From Saprospiraceae bacterium (GTDB lineage: Bacteria; Bacteroidota; Bacteroidia; Chitinophagales; Saprospiraceae), in the NCBI GenBank assembly GCA_041392805.1, contig JAWKLJ010000001.1, positions 2,790,001 through 2,854,000 of the forward strand: a stretch of DNA of 64,000 bases, read 5' to 3'. The notes under the pieces were generated by a model that ran no database searches, had not been told where the DNA came from, and saw nothing but the letters and a program-made list of their open reading frames with translations. Numbering within the stretch: the stretch's first letter is position 1; each line of letters opens with the position of its first letter. This document shows, piece by piece, positions 28,801 through 36,066 of this stretch. A program made the position numbers and the translations under genes.

Positions 28801-29434
28801 CTAAAGCCATATAGGAAAATGGCTCTAAAATAGCAGCTATCATTGGGTTTTCGATGTTGCGACTAAGGATAAACACCACAAAAAAGAGTATCCCCTGGGT
28901 ATACACAACCATCAATTTCCTGCTGAGGGCACCGCTGACAAAAAATAGACTCCCGCCAAAAAACAAGGTAGGCAACACCAGGGTGAGAAAGGGTTTTAAG
29001 TAAGCCCAAAAGTTAAAGGGCAGCAAATTATCAGCATCTCGCCAGGGCATATATTCGCCGAGTATAATCCCCCATAATAGCCCGCTGAAGACAAAGACCA
29101 ATACGGCAAAAGAACCTAAAAAGCGGCCCAGTAAATAGTCGCGTTTTTTTATAGGATTTACAAATAACAGGGACTCCATTTGGTATTCAAAATCACGTAG
29201 AATGGGAACGCCCATAATCATGGAAGTAATGACCATAAATATACCAGCAACCACTGCCATGATCCTGGCTATGATAAAGGGTGCATTTTCTTTTACAAGC
29301 CCGATGTTTTGTCCCTCAAAGACAAAATTGAAAGCTACCAATGAAAACAAAAAAAGAGCAGCAAAAAATAGATAGGTCTCGGTGCGCTTTGCTCTATATT
29401 GCAATTCAAATTTAAATATTTCGTACCACATCAT
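25823..29434 (-). CDS. ABC-2 permease fused to an M1-family metallopeptidase domain
   Basis: The 1203-residue protein has roughly twelve membrane helices in its first 600 residues, in two ABC-2-type sets. An extracytoplasmic M1-aminopeptidase-like part follows from about residue 690. The zinc motif is HELAH at 938-942, with Glu962 in ILESLAQYSAL as the probable third ligand. The start overlaps nothing and lies three bases after the stop of the ATPase gene, so both form one exporter. Similar fusions are known in Bacteroidota. Substrate and peptidase activity are unknown. A LytS/LytT pair diverges from this unit and may control it. Confidence 0.85.
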   Translation of the reverse strand: MMWYEIFKFELQYRAKRTETYLFFAALFLFSLVAFNFVFEGQNIGLVKENAPFIIARIMAVVAGIFMVITSMIMGVPILRDFEYQMESLLFVNPIKKRDYLLGRFLGSFAVLVFVFSGLLWGIILGEYMPWRDADNLLPFNFWAYLKPFLTLVLPTLFFGGSLFFVSGALSRKLMVVYTQGILFFVVFILSRNIENPMIAAILEPFSYMALGEVVKSWSIVERNTLSIPIERILLYNRFFWLLVGVLALVIGYYAFNFNVIKDKPLKNRLKPQKEAHETPPLAIKIPDVTLSEGFKAKSIQLKVNALFYFKSILREVSFWAIVLCGVVIIFINSISLGTSYGVDSYPATYLIVEELQETAIPFFLIILVFYSGELIWKERGAKLNGIYDALPVTDFIHLAGKFIGLLLTYMVLLVALILSGIVFQTLNGYYHYEWGVYLTGFFLEVLPFLVLFTFLSFFLQVMANSKFIGHLLVLTFFLITMALEVLDYGHPLFKFGGISLGIYSDMNGYGHFLPPYLWFEMYWLAFSVFLFVITVVFTIRGAETSLKNRWKLGKQRLSKPLVKLGATALLAFVLMGSYIFYNTNILNDYWSNSQKLAFRADYEKTLKKFEQIAQPKIIGINLKVELYPANRDYTVEGYYMLANMEKEPIHKVYVQKLLDPRTALAYVDFEGGATLDDTFKQYDYYAYALNQALQPGDTIKMTFKQTYTTKGFVGNSSDTKIVYNGTFFGSYHFPTLGYNRKYELKDDIDRAKYGLAPSINLAKRNDQKEASNERLGGDYNGISFEIIIGTDMSQMAIAPGPLQQEWQAGNRRYFHYKMDKDMVNFYDIVSARYEVLRDTWAPAMDSLEEPVALEIYYHKGHEYNLQRMMEAMKMSFDYFSTYFSPYQYKQMRIMEFPRYASFAQSFPNTVPFSEAMGFMLNIKEEKDVDMAFYVTAHELAHQWWGLQVAAADVQGRYMILESLAQYSALMVLKQRYPEAKIQQFLQMEQDAYWKGSVAETKQELPLALVEGQEYIYYRKGSLNLYAFQDYISEEKVNLALSRFIKDWCSFDCVAQNDRYATTADLLDYFREVTPDSLQYVITDLFETITYYDTETIEGEYERLGANQYQLNLTVAAKKYRVDSLGVATAITMNDWVDVGVYATGKDGKEELIYLKKHKITDQKTKIEILVNQQPSKAGIDPLNKLIDRTSSNNLKTLQLKET

Positions 29435-29436
29435 TA

Positions 29437-30345
29437 TTAGGTGTTTGAATTAATAGAGAAGGTCTTGTGTTGGGTGTCCCCAAAAAGCTGTGAGAAATAC
29501 ACATCATCTAACGCTGCTTGAACAGGTGTAAAATCGTTTCCTGGATGGCTATCCGCATACACATGGATAACCGGTTGGCCCAGTAGCAGCCGGTCTGCAA
29601 TGACCATATAATGTTGCCGGTACCATACTAATTCCTGTTTTTCAATATGCTTTTTATACACCTTCCCTTCCATTTGTTCAATAAGCTGCAAAGGGTTGCC
29701 TTTTAGCAGCACCTTGCCTTTATTGATAATGGCCATATGGGTACACAATTCTTTTACATCTTGCACGATGTGGGTAGATAGGATAATCACCGTTTTTTCT
29801 CCCAGTTCGCTCAGCAGATTGTGAAACCGGTTTCTTTCAAGGGGGTCCAATCCGGCGGTGGGTTCATCCACGATCAGGAGTTTGGGCTTAGCAAGTAAAG
29901 CTTGCGCAATGCCAAACCGTTGTTTCATCCCGCCGGAGAAGCTGCGCAGGTTTTGTTTTCGTACCTCATACAAGTTGGTTTTATGCAACAGCGCTTTAAC
30001 CACCTCCTTGCGTTCTTTTTTATGGGTAATCCCTTTGAGAACAGCTAAGTGATCTAGCAATACTTCCGCTGATATTCTGGGATAAAGTCCAAATTCCTGT
30101 GGGAGGTAGCCCAACACCTTTCGCACTTCTTCTTTTTGAGTTAAGACATCCAAATTGCCTAGCACAATTGTCCCTTCGTCTGCTTCTTGTAAGGTGGCAA
30201 TGGTTCGCATCAAGGTAGACTTCCCTGCCCCATTCGGACCCAGCAAACCAAACATCCCCTGAGGGATGGCTAAGGACACCTGATCAAGGGCTTTTACACC
30301 ATTGGAATAAGTCTTGGAAAGATTTGTAATGGTAAGACCGTTCAT
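29437..30345 (-). CDS. ABC transporter ATP-binding protein
   Basis: This 302-residue ATPase has Walker A GPNGAGKST, Q-loop YLPQEFGLYP, signature SFSGGMKQR, Walker B LLIVDEPTAGLDP and the switch His in ILSTHIVQDV. It is in the CcmA/NatA-like family that pairs with ABC-2 permeases. The permease-peptidase gene starts three bases downstream, so the two form the complete exporter. All motifs are intact. Confidence 0.93.
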   Translation of the reverse strand: MNGLTITNLSKTYSNGVKALDQVSLAIPQGMFGLLGPNGAGKSTLMRTIATLQEADEGTIVLGNLDVLTQKEEVRKVLGYLPQEFGLYPRISAEVLLDHLAVLKGITHKKERKEVVKALLHKTNLYEVRKQNLRSFSGGMKQRFGIAQALLAKPKLLIVDEPTAGLDPLERNRFHNLLSELGEKTVIILSTHIVQDVKELCTHMAIINKGKVLLKGNPLQLIEQMEGKVYKKHIEKQELVWYRQHYMVIADRLLLGQPVIHVYADSHPGNDFTPVQAALDDVYFSQLFGDTQHKTFSINSNT

Positions 30346-30547
30346 TTAAATTGAGTTATTTTTAAACAAACTTATGCGCTAGCTTGGTGATGCTCAACTT
30401 AAAGTGACCAAGCAGGTTTTACCAAATGCATAAAGACCTATGATAGTGAGAAAGTAACTTCATCCAATTTACAAGCAAGTTTGGCCCTCGTTGAAGGCTG
30501 TTTATCAACTTATTTCTCAGATAAACTTTATACCGCTATTTTTGAGT

Positions 30548-31669
30548 ATGATTTCGAAAATTGAAAAGCATCAACGGATTTTAGTCATGCTTGGCCTTTT
30601 TTTACTTTTTTTGGTAGGAGGCACCATCATGATGTCGCTTGATTTGGCATTTTCTGGCTCACTGTTCTTCATTGGGACCTTTGGCATGATTATTTACTTA
30701 CTCATCATTTGGTTTCTCAAAAAGAAAAGCAACTTCCCCATCCATCCATCCTGGATGAACAAAGAAATGCTCGGGGCAGCAACTTTTGTTGCTTTAATAT
30801 GCTTAGCAGGGGCACTCGAATCCTTTCCCGAATACCCTGAGTTAACCATTGTATATACACTCCTGTTGATACCGGCAGGCCTATTCACCTATTTAAAATC
30901 CAGCGCACATTACCATAAGTTCCCCTATTGGTTACTGGGCATTGGCAGTGGTATTATACTGATAGCCTTAAATGATTTATTTGATGAAGAATTGTTTATT
31001 ATCACGGTCTTGATCTATTTTTCTGTTCTTTTTATTTTAGTCATTCGTTGGCTTTTCAGACAAATTCAATTCATCATCCAATTAAAAAATGAGCAGGCAA
31101 AAGCAGAATTGTTGCAATTGAAAAGTCAGGTCAGTCCGCATTTCTTTTTCAATATGCTCAACAACTTATATGGTTTGGTAGCTATCGATGCCAAAAAAGC
31201 CCAGGATTTGATTCTAAAGCTCTCTGACCTGATGCGCTACAGCATCTACGAAGGACAAAAAGACCTGGTACCCCTGGAGGAAGAAGTGGATTATTTGAAG
31301 CAATATATTGATCTGCACAAGATGCGTTATCACAAGAAAATAAGCGTTAAGTTTGATGTTGACCTTCAGGAGGAGGGATATAAAGTCATGCCGCTACTGT
31401 TTATTATCCTATTGGAGAATGCCTTCAAGCATGGTGTAGAAAACTTAAGAGAGAATGCCTACGTCAATGTCAATATGGCTGCAAATGGCAAGGAAATTCA
31501 CTTTTCAGTAGAAAATAATTTTGATCATACCGAGCAGACAGAACAAAAAGGTATCGGACTGAAAAACCTGAAACGCAGACTAGAATTGGTTTATCCCAAA
31601 CAGCATACTTTATCTTTTTTTGTGGAAAAGGATGTCTATAAGGTGCATTTAATGTTGAAGCAATTATGA
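30548..31669 (+). CDS. LytS/YehU-type sensor histidine kinase
   Basis: I take the ATG at 30548 (MISKIEKHQR); the frame is open to 30491. About six hydrophobic segments fill residues 12-185. They are followed by the His_kinase domain with the phosphoacceptor region LKSQVSPHFFFNMLNNLYGLV and an ATP-binding part (FIILLENAFKHGVENL; GIGLKNLKRRLELVYP). The downstream regulator gene overlaps it by four bases (ATGA), so both form a two-component pair. It is divergent from the ABC exporter genes, a usual arrangement for a system that senses envelope stress or peptides and controls the exporter. Confidence 0.9.
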   Translation: MISKIEKHQRILVMLGLFLLFLVGGTIMMSLDLAFSGSLFFIGTFGMIIYLLIIWFLKKKSNFPIHPSWMNKEMLGAATFVALICLAGALESFPEYPELTIVYTLLLIPAGLFTYLKSSAHYHKFPYWLLGIGSGIILIALNDLFDEELFIITVLIYFSVLFILVIRWLFRQIQFIIQLKNEQAKAELLQLKSQVSPHFFFNMLNNLYGLVAIDAKKAQDLILKLSDLMRYSIYEGQKDLVPLEEEVDYLKQYIDLHKMRYHKKISVKFDVDLQEEGYKVMPLLFIILLENAFKHGVENLRENAYVNVNMAANGKEIHFSVENNFDHTEQTEQKGIGLKNLKRRLELVYPKQHTLSFFVEKDVYKVHLMLKQL

Positions 31670-32370
31670 TTAGCTATTTGATTATTGATGATGAACCCAT
31701 CGCACATGATATTATTAAACGCTATTGTGATTTATTACCCAACATGACCTTAATGAAAAACTGCTACGATGCATTGGATGCATTGGCATACCTGAATAAA
31801 CATCAAGTGGATTTAATTTTTTTGGACCTCAATATGCCAAAACTAAAAGGTTTTGAATTCCTAAGAACGCTTGCTTCACCGCCCAAGGTTATCGTTACCA
31901 CCGCCTACCAAGAATATGCCATCGAAGGTTACGAACTTAATATTGCGGACTACCTGTTAAAACCTTTTGGCTTTGAACGTTTTCTGAAAGCAATAAATAA
32001 AGCCGTTAGTAGTCCCACTAAGGCAGCGCCAAGTCCTATTGAGGGAAGCAAGATCCTCTCAAAGCGCATTTTCATCCGTTCGAATAAAAAGTACACACAA
32101 GTGGTGTTGGACACTATTCTGTACCTGGAGGCGGCCGGAAACTATAGCAAAGTGATCACCACAACCGAAACGATTGTCACCCGCGAAAAAATTTCTGAGC
32201 TGCTCGTGTCGCTAGGATCCGATGACTTTTTACAGGTCCATAAATCATTTGCCGTAGCCATAAAACATATCAAAAGTGTCGAAGGAAATCGAATAGCTAT
32301 CGCAGACCAATTCATCCCAATTGGGAAAATTTATAAAATGAAAGTGGACCAATTGATATCCCCCAGATAA
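31666..32370 (+). CDS. LytTR-family response regulator
   Basis: The 234-residue protein has a receiver domain (IIDDEPIAHDII; phosphoacceptor Asp in IFLDLNMPKLKGFEFL; Lys in YLLKPFGFERF) and a C-terminal LytTR DNA-binding domain from about residue 135 (IFIRSNKKYTQV, IVTREKISELL, FLQVHKSFAVAIKHI). It overlaps the kinase gene by four bases. The target promoter is unknown, but the divergent ABC unit is a plausible candidate. Confidence 0.92.
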   Translation: MISYLIIDDEPIAHDIIKRYCDLLPNMTLMKNCYDALDALAYLNKHQVDLIFLDLNMPKLKGFEFLRTLASPPKVIVTTAYQEYAIEGYELNIADYLLKPFGFERFLKAINKAVSSPTKAAPSPIEGSKILSKRIFIRSNKKYTQVVLDTILYLEAAGNYSKVITTTETIVTREKISELLVSLGSDDFLQVHKSFAVAIKHIKSVEGNRIAIADQFIPIGKIYKMKVDQLISPR

Positions 32371-32439
32371 TTTTCGGCATTTAATTGCTGGTTCAACAGC
32401 ATATCTTTTATATTTAGGGGATAAACGAAAACCACCTTT

Positions 32440-33138
32440 ATGAAACCCATCGTTCAAATTTCCCTAGACATCATTGACCTCCATGAAGCCCTCGAAACGG
32501 CCGCCATTGCCCTGGAGGCAGGCGTCGACTGGCTCGAAGCAGGCACGCCGTTTATCTTGGCTGAAGGCATGCATGGCGTGCGCGCCCTCCGTTCTCGTTG
32601 GCCTGAGGTGCCTATCGTCGCGGACCTCAAAACCATGGACGGTGGCTGGCTCGAAGCCGAAGTCATGGCCAAGGCCGGGGCGACCCATGTCGTCGTAATG
32701 GCCCGAGCCCACCCCGAAACCATCAAGGAAGTGGTAAAAGCTGGGCGGGATTTGGGCATCAAGGTCATGGGTGACAACCTGGGCTGTGAGGACATGGTGG
32801 CTGGCGCAAAAATGTTGGAAGACATGGGCTGTGATTACGTGATTCATCACATTGGGTATGACGAACGCAGGGGCATCGCTGCACGAGGGGAGCGCATGCC
32901 CAGTCCCTTGGATCAACTGAGGGAAATTGTGGCCGCCGTCAGCGTACCCGTGCAAGCAGTCGGTGGCTTGACGATCGAGCAGGCCATCAATACCCCGAGC
33001 TACGGCGCACCTTTGGTAGTCCTAGGCGCCCCCCTGACCGTCGATGCAGATGCCTTCAAAACAGCAAGTGGCGATATTGGAAGCGTATTAAAATTAATCT
33101 GTGATAAAGTACATGCATATGGAAACAGCAGTCGTTAA
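32440..33138 (+). CDS. HUMPS-family enzyme (hexulose-6-phosphate synthase/keto-gulonate-phosphate decarboxylase-like)
   Basis: The 232-residue barrel belongs to the orotidine-5'-monophosphate decarboxylase superfamily. It has QISLDIIDLHEALETA at the N-terminus, the catalytic/metal block VADLKTMDGG (DxKxxD) at about residues 61-70, GDNLGCEDMV, IHHIGYDERRG and AVGGLTIEQA. These fit hexulose-phosphate synthase or 3-keto-gulonate-6-phosphate decarboxylase, which form or break a C-C bond next to a phosphorylated ketose. The neighbours are three sugar-type enzymes and no phospho-hexuloisomerase, so a catabolic decarboxylase/aldolase seems more likely than formaldehyde fixation. The reading frame of the next gene overlaps its end. 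Base composition is visibly richer in G and C than in flanking genes. Confidence 0.78.
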   Translation: MKPIVQISLDIIDLHEALETAAIALEAGVDWLEAGTPFILAEGMHGVRALRSRWPEVPIVADLKTMDGGWLEAEVMAKAGATHVVVMARAHPETIKEVVKAGRDLGIKVMGDNLGCEDMVAGAKMLEDMGCDYVIHHIGYDERRGIAARGERMPSPLDQLREIVAAVSVPVQAVGGLTIEQAINTPSYGAPLVVLGAPLTVDADAFKTASGDIGSVLKLICDKVHAYGNSSR

Positions 33139-34138
33139 TTATTCTGAAAAAAAATATAGCGTTGAACTTCGACAAATTCCTCAACCCGTCATTGGCGAAG
33201 AGGACGTTTTACTAGAAGTATCAGCAGTGGGCGTCTGTGGAAGCGATCTACACCAGTGGACCTCCGATCATAGCTGGCCCGTCAACTACCCCGTGGTATT
33301 AGGTCATGAGTTCTCCGGTCAGGTTGCCGCCTTGGGCAAACGGGTCCAAGGGTGGGCAGTGGGTGACCGGGTAGTGAGCGAGACGGCTGCCGTCATCGAC
33401 CCTAATTCGCCGATGACCCGCCAGGGTCGCTACAACCTCGACCCTTCCCGAAAAGGCTTCGGCTATGGCGTTGATGGTGCGATGACCAAGTACGTGAAAG
33501 TGCCCGCCCGTTGCCTGCACCGGGTGCCCGATAATCTAGCCTTAACCAAAGCTGCGCTCACCGAGCCCTGCTGCGTCGCCTACAGCGCCACCGTCGAGAA
33601 TGTCTCGATCAAACCAGGCGACTATGTGGTCGTGATTGGTCCTGGCCCCATTGGCCTCCTCTGCGCCGCCCTGGCCAAGCTCCAAGGCGCCATCGTCGCC
33701 GTGGCAGGCCTCGAAAAAGACGCCACCCGCCTGGCTATCGCCCAAAGTTATGGCTGCGAGGTGATCGTAGGAGACTATGCCGAATGGGCCCGACAAGGAG
33801 ATGGCTTGGGCGTCGATGGCGTCATCGATGCGGCCGGCGTCTCTCAAACCCTAAAGGTGGCCATAGATATCGTCAGACCTGCTGGCTGGATTAGCAAGGT
33901 GGGCTGGGGACCACAGCCACTGAATTTTTCGCTGGACCCAATGGTGCAAAAGGGTGTCACCCTGAAGGGAAGCTTCAGCCATAACTGGCCCATCTGGGAA
34001 CGGGTACTCCGCTTGTTATCTACTGGCATATTGGATATCGATCCTATTATCGGTGGCGAATGGTCACTGGATGGCTGGGAAGAGGCTTTTCACACCATGC
34101 ACTCGGGAGAGATTGTGAAGGCGGTGCTGCGGCCGTAG
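33113..34138 (+). CDS. Zinc-type alcohol/polyol dehydrogenase lacking the structural zinc cysteines
   Basis: A medium-chain dehydrogenase of about 340 residues with the catalytic zinc motifs GVCGSDLHQW and VVLGHEFSGQV and a Rossmann fold with GPGPIGLLCAALAKL. The start may be ATG 33113 or 33119; a GTG at 33101 is also open. The loop that normally holds four structural-zinc cysteines before GRYNLC reads IDPNSPMTRQGRYNLDPSR here, with all the cysteines absent. Such proteins oxidise sugar alcohols or sugar acids with NAD. It overlaps the HUMPS gene, so both are co-translated. Confidence 0.85.
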   Translation: MHMETAVVNYSEKKYSVELRQIPQPVIGEEDVLLEVSAVGVCGSDLHQWTSDHSWPVNYPVVLGHEFSGQVAALGKRVQGWAVGDRVVSETAAVIDPNSPMTRQGRYNLDPSRKGFGYGVDGAMTKYVKVPARCLHRVPDNLALTKAALTEPCCVAYSATVENVSIKPGDYVVVIGPGPIGLLCAALAKLQGAIVAVAGLEKDATRLAIAQSYGCEVIVGDYAEWARQGDGLGVDGVIDAAGVSQTLKVAIDIVRPAGWISKVGWGPQPLNFSLDPMVQKGVTLKGSFSHNWPIWERVLRLLSTGILDIDPIIGGEWSLDGWEEAFHTMHSGEIVKAVLRP

Positions 34139-34209
34139 CGCGCGCCTTTCGCTAAAAGCGTCGGGGAGAATGGCGGCGGCACGTTTACTGCAGCCACTTC
34201 TCAGCTCGC

Positions 34210-34263
34210 CGAGCTCCAGCTCGCAGTGAATTGAGCCAATGTTTGTATACTAGCTGGAGCTCG
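34210..34263. other. Inverted repeat between the dehydrogenase and SDR genes
   Basis: The arms CGAGCTCCAGCT (34210-34221) and AGCTGGAGCTCG (34252-34263) are perfect complements with a 30-base spacer, in the 175-base gap inside the sugar-catabolic set. No T-run follows, so it is not a standard terminator. It could be an RNA stem that adjusts expression between the two halves of the set. Confidence 0.5.
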
Positions 34264-34313
34264 TAGCAAGCGGGAAACAACATTGACACCGATTAAGAAC
34301 AAAACCATAACAA

Positions 34314-35099
34314 ATGGCGAGACTGACCAACAAATCCATCATCATCACCGGTGCCACCTCTGGGATCGGCGAAGCTGCTGCCCGCCTTTGCCTCGCAGAA
34401 GGCGCCAGGGTGCTCCTCCACGGTCTTGATGCCGCAGCAGGAGAGGCACTAGTACATGAATTAGGCGAAAAGGCTGTCTTTCATTGCGAAGACCTGAGAG
34501 ACCCTGAGGCGCCAGCCCGAATTGTCGCTGCGGCCCTCTCCGCCTTTGGTCGCATTGATGGCTTGGTGAACAACGCCGCCTTTATTATACGTTCCAACCT
34601 CGACTCAACCGATGTGACCTTATTTGATGAGGTGATGGCCGTCAATGTCCGTGCCCCCATGTTGTTGATTAAGGCGGCAAGGCCTTATTTAAGTGAAGCC
34701 AAAGGAAGTGTAGTCAATATCGGTTCGGTGAATGCTTACACAGGAGAGCCGCGATTATTAGCCTATGCTGTTTCGAAGGGGGCTTTGATGACGCTTTCGC
34801 GCAATTTAGGCAATGTGCTGGCCGCTGAGCATATCCGGGTCAACCATTTCAATCCAGGGTGGGTGCTCACACCCAATGAATATAAATATAAATTAGCCGA
34901 TGGCCTTCCGGCAAATTGGCCGGAGCTGCTTGAGAGCGATGAGATTCCTAGTGGTCAAATGACCCAACCCGCTGATATTGCTCAACACATCGTCTTCTGG
35001 TTGAGCGACGAAAGCCGCCCCATTTCCGGAACGGTCATGGAGCTTAATCAATATCCAATTATTGGTCGAATCCCTTTAAAAGAAGGAAATAAAGCATGA
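34314..35099 (+). CDS. SDR-family oxidoreductase
   Basis: The 261-residue short-chain dehydrogenase has the NAD(P)-binding GATSGIGEAAARL, NNAAFI, catalytic Ser in NIGSVNAYTG and the YAVSK Tyr-Lys pair, then NPGWVLTPNE. It resembles sugar or sugar-acid dehydrogenases. Its last four bases overlap the start of the epimerase gene. The HUMPS and zinc dehydrogenase genes lie upstream on the same strand. The substrate is unknown. Confidence 0.9.
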   Translation: MARLTNKSIIITGATSGIGEAAARLCLAEGARVLLHGLDAAAGEALVHELGEKAVFHCEDLRDPEAPARIVAAALSAFGRIDGLVNNAAFIIRSNLDSTDVTLFDEVMAVNVRAPMLLIKAARPYLSEAKGSVVNIGSVNAYTGEPRLLAYAVSKGALMTLSRNLGNVLAAEHIRVNHFNPGWVLTPNEYKYKLADGLPANWPELLESDEIPSGQMTQPADIAQHIVFWLSDESRPISGTVMELNQYPIIGRIPLKEGNKA

Positions 35100-35980
35100 A
35101 ACCAAAACTCGCCGCCTTCCCCAAGGCCTATATGGATGCCCTCTGCATCGACAATTCCATGTCGCTCCAACAATGGATCGAAATGGGCGCTAGCCTGGCC
35201 GTTGATGGACTAGAATTTTACAGCGGCTTTATAGCACTGAAGGACCCACGCCAGTGGGAAACCTATCGGAAAATGGCCAATGACTACGGTCTCGCCATTC
35301 CGATGCTTTGCTGCTCACCCGACTTCACCCATCCCGACCCTGGCTTCCGCGCAACCGAAGTAGCCAAGGAAAAGCAGTGGATCGAAATGACCGCGGCGCT
35401 TGGGGGCACCTTTTGCCGCGTACTTTCTGGGCAACGCCGACCTGAAGTCTCCCGGGAGGAAGGCATACAATATACGGTGGAGTCCATCGAGGCCTGCCTG
35501 CCTTTAGCGAAGTCATACGGCATCACCCTCATCATCGAAAACCATTATAAAGATAATTACTGGACCTACCCAGAATTTGCTCAAATGAGCGATGTCTTTT
35601 GTGATTTAGTCGGTCGTATCAGCGATCCCCATTTTGGGGTCAACTACGACCCTAGCAATACTATTCTAGCGGGAGAAGACCCTATCGAACTTTTGCAACG
35701 CGTCAAACACCGTGTCGTCACCATGCATGCCTCTGATCGCTACCTTGCTCGGGGTACTATGGCCGATTTGCGCCAGCAAGAAAACAGTCTCGGCTATGCT
35801 TCCCTGCTACAGCATGGCGAGATCGGCAAAGGCTTGAATGACTACGACCAGATCTTTTCCATCCTGAAGGAAGTTGGCTTTAAGGGTTGGATTAGCATAG
35901 AGGATGGTGTGGACGGATTTGACCAATTGCAGCGATCAGCAGATTTTTTGAAAAGGAAGATTACACAGTATTGGGGATAG
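35096..35980 (+). CDS. Sugar phosphate isomerase/epimerase (TIM barrel)
   Basis: This 294-residue protein is of the xylose-isomerase-like AP-endonuclease-2 barrel family: GLEFYSGF, CCSPDFTHPD, LIIENHYKD (metal Glu), NYDPSNTI (metal Asp), VTMHASDRY and GWISIEDGVDG. These fit a divalent-metal-dependent ketose epimerase or isomerase. It overlaps the SDR gene by four bases and ends the catabolic set. The exact sugar is not evident. Confidence 0.85.
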   Translation: MKPKLAAFPKAYMDALCIDNSMSLQQWIEMGASLAVDGLEFYSGFIALKDPRQWETYRKMANDYGLAIPMLCCSPDFTHPDPGFRATEVAKEKQWIEMTAALGGTFCRVLSGQRRPEVSREEGIQYTVESIEACLPLAKSYGITLIIENHYKDNYWTYPEFAQMSDVFCDLVGRISDPHFGVNYDPSNTILAGEDPIELLQRVKHRVVTMHASDRYLARGTMADLRQQENSLGYASLLQHGEIGKGLNDYDQIFSILKEVGFKGWISIEDGVDGFDQLQRSADFLKRKITQYWG

Positions 35981-36008
35981 GGTGTATTTATTTTTTGTAA
36001 CACTTTGA

Positions 36009-36064
36009 CGCTTTTAACCATTAAATCAAGACGATGGTTATTTAACGCTTTGAACCCCCATTAA
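36009..36064 (+). promoter_or_regulatory. Possible control region of the sigma-54 activator gene (paired repeats)
   Basis: Directly before the ATG at 36067 there are two similar stretches, CGCTTTTAACCATTAA (36009-36024) and CGCTTTGAACCCCCATTAA (36046-36064), and an inverted pair TAACCAT/ATGGTTA between them. They could serve as an autoregulatory site. No -24/-12 motif is seen here. The role is inference. Confidence 0.3.
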
Positions 36065-36066
36065 CC

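Noticed and set aside
32440..33138. Formaldehyde fixation by the ribulose monophosphate pathway
   Set aside because: No phospho-hexuloisomerase is nearby and the neighbours are sugar dehydrogenases and an epimerase.
34139..34313. A small gene in the gap between dehydrogenase and SDR genes
   Set aside because: No frame of useful length with a start was found; the gap holds an inverted repeat.
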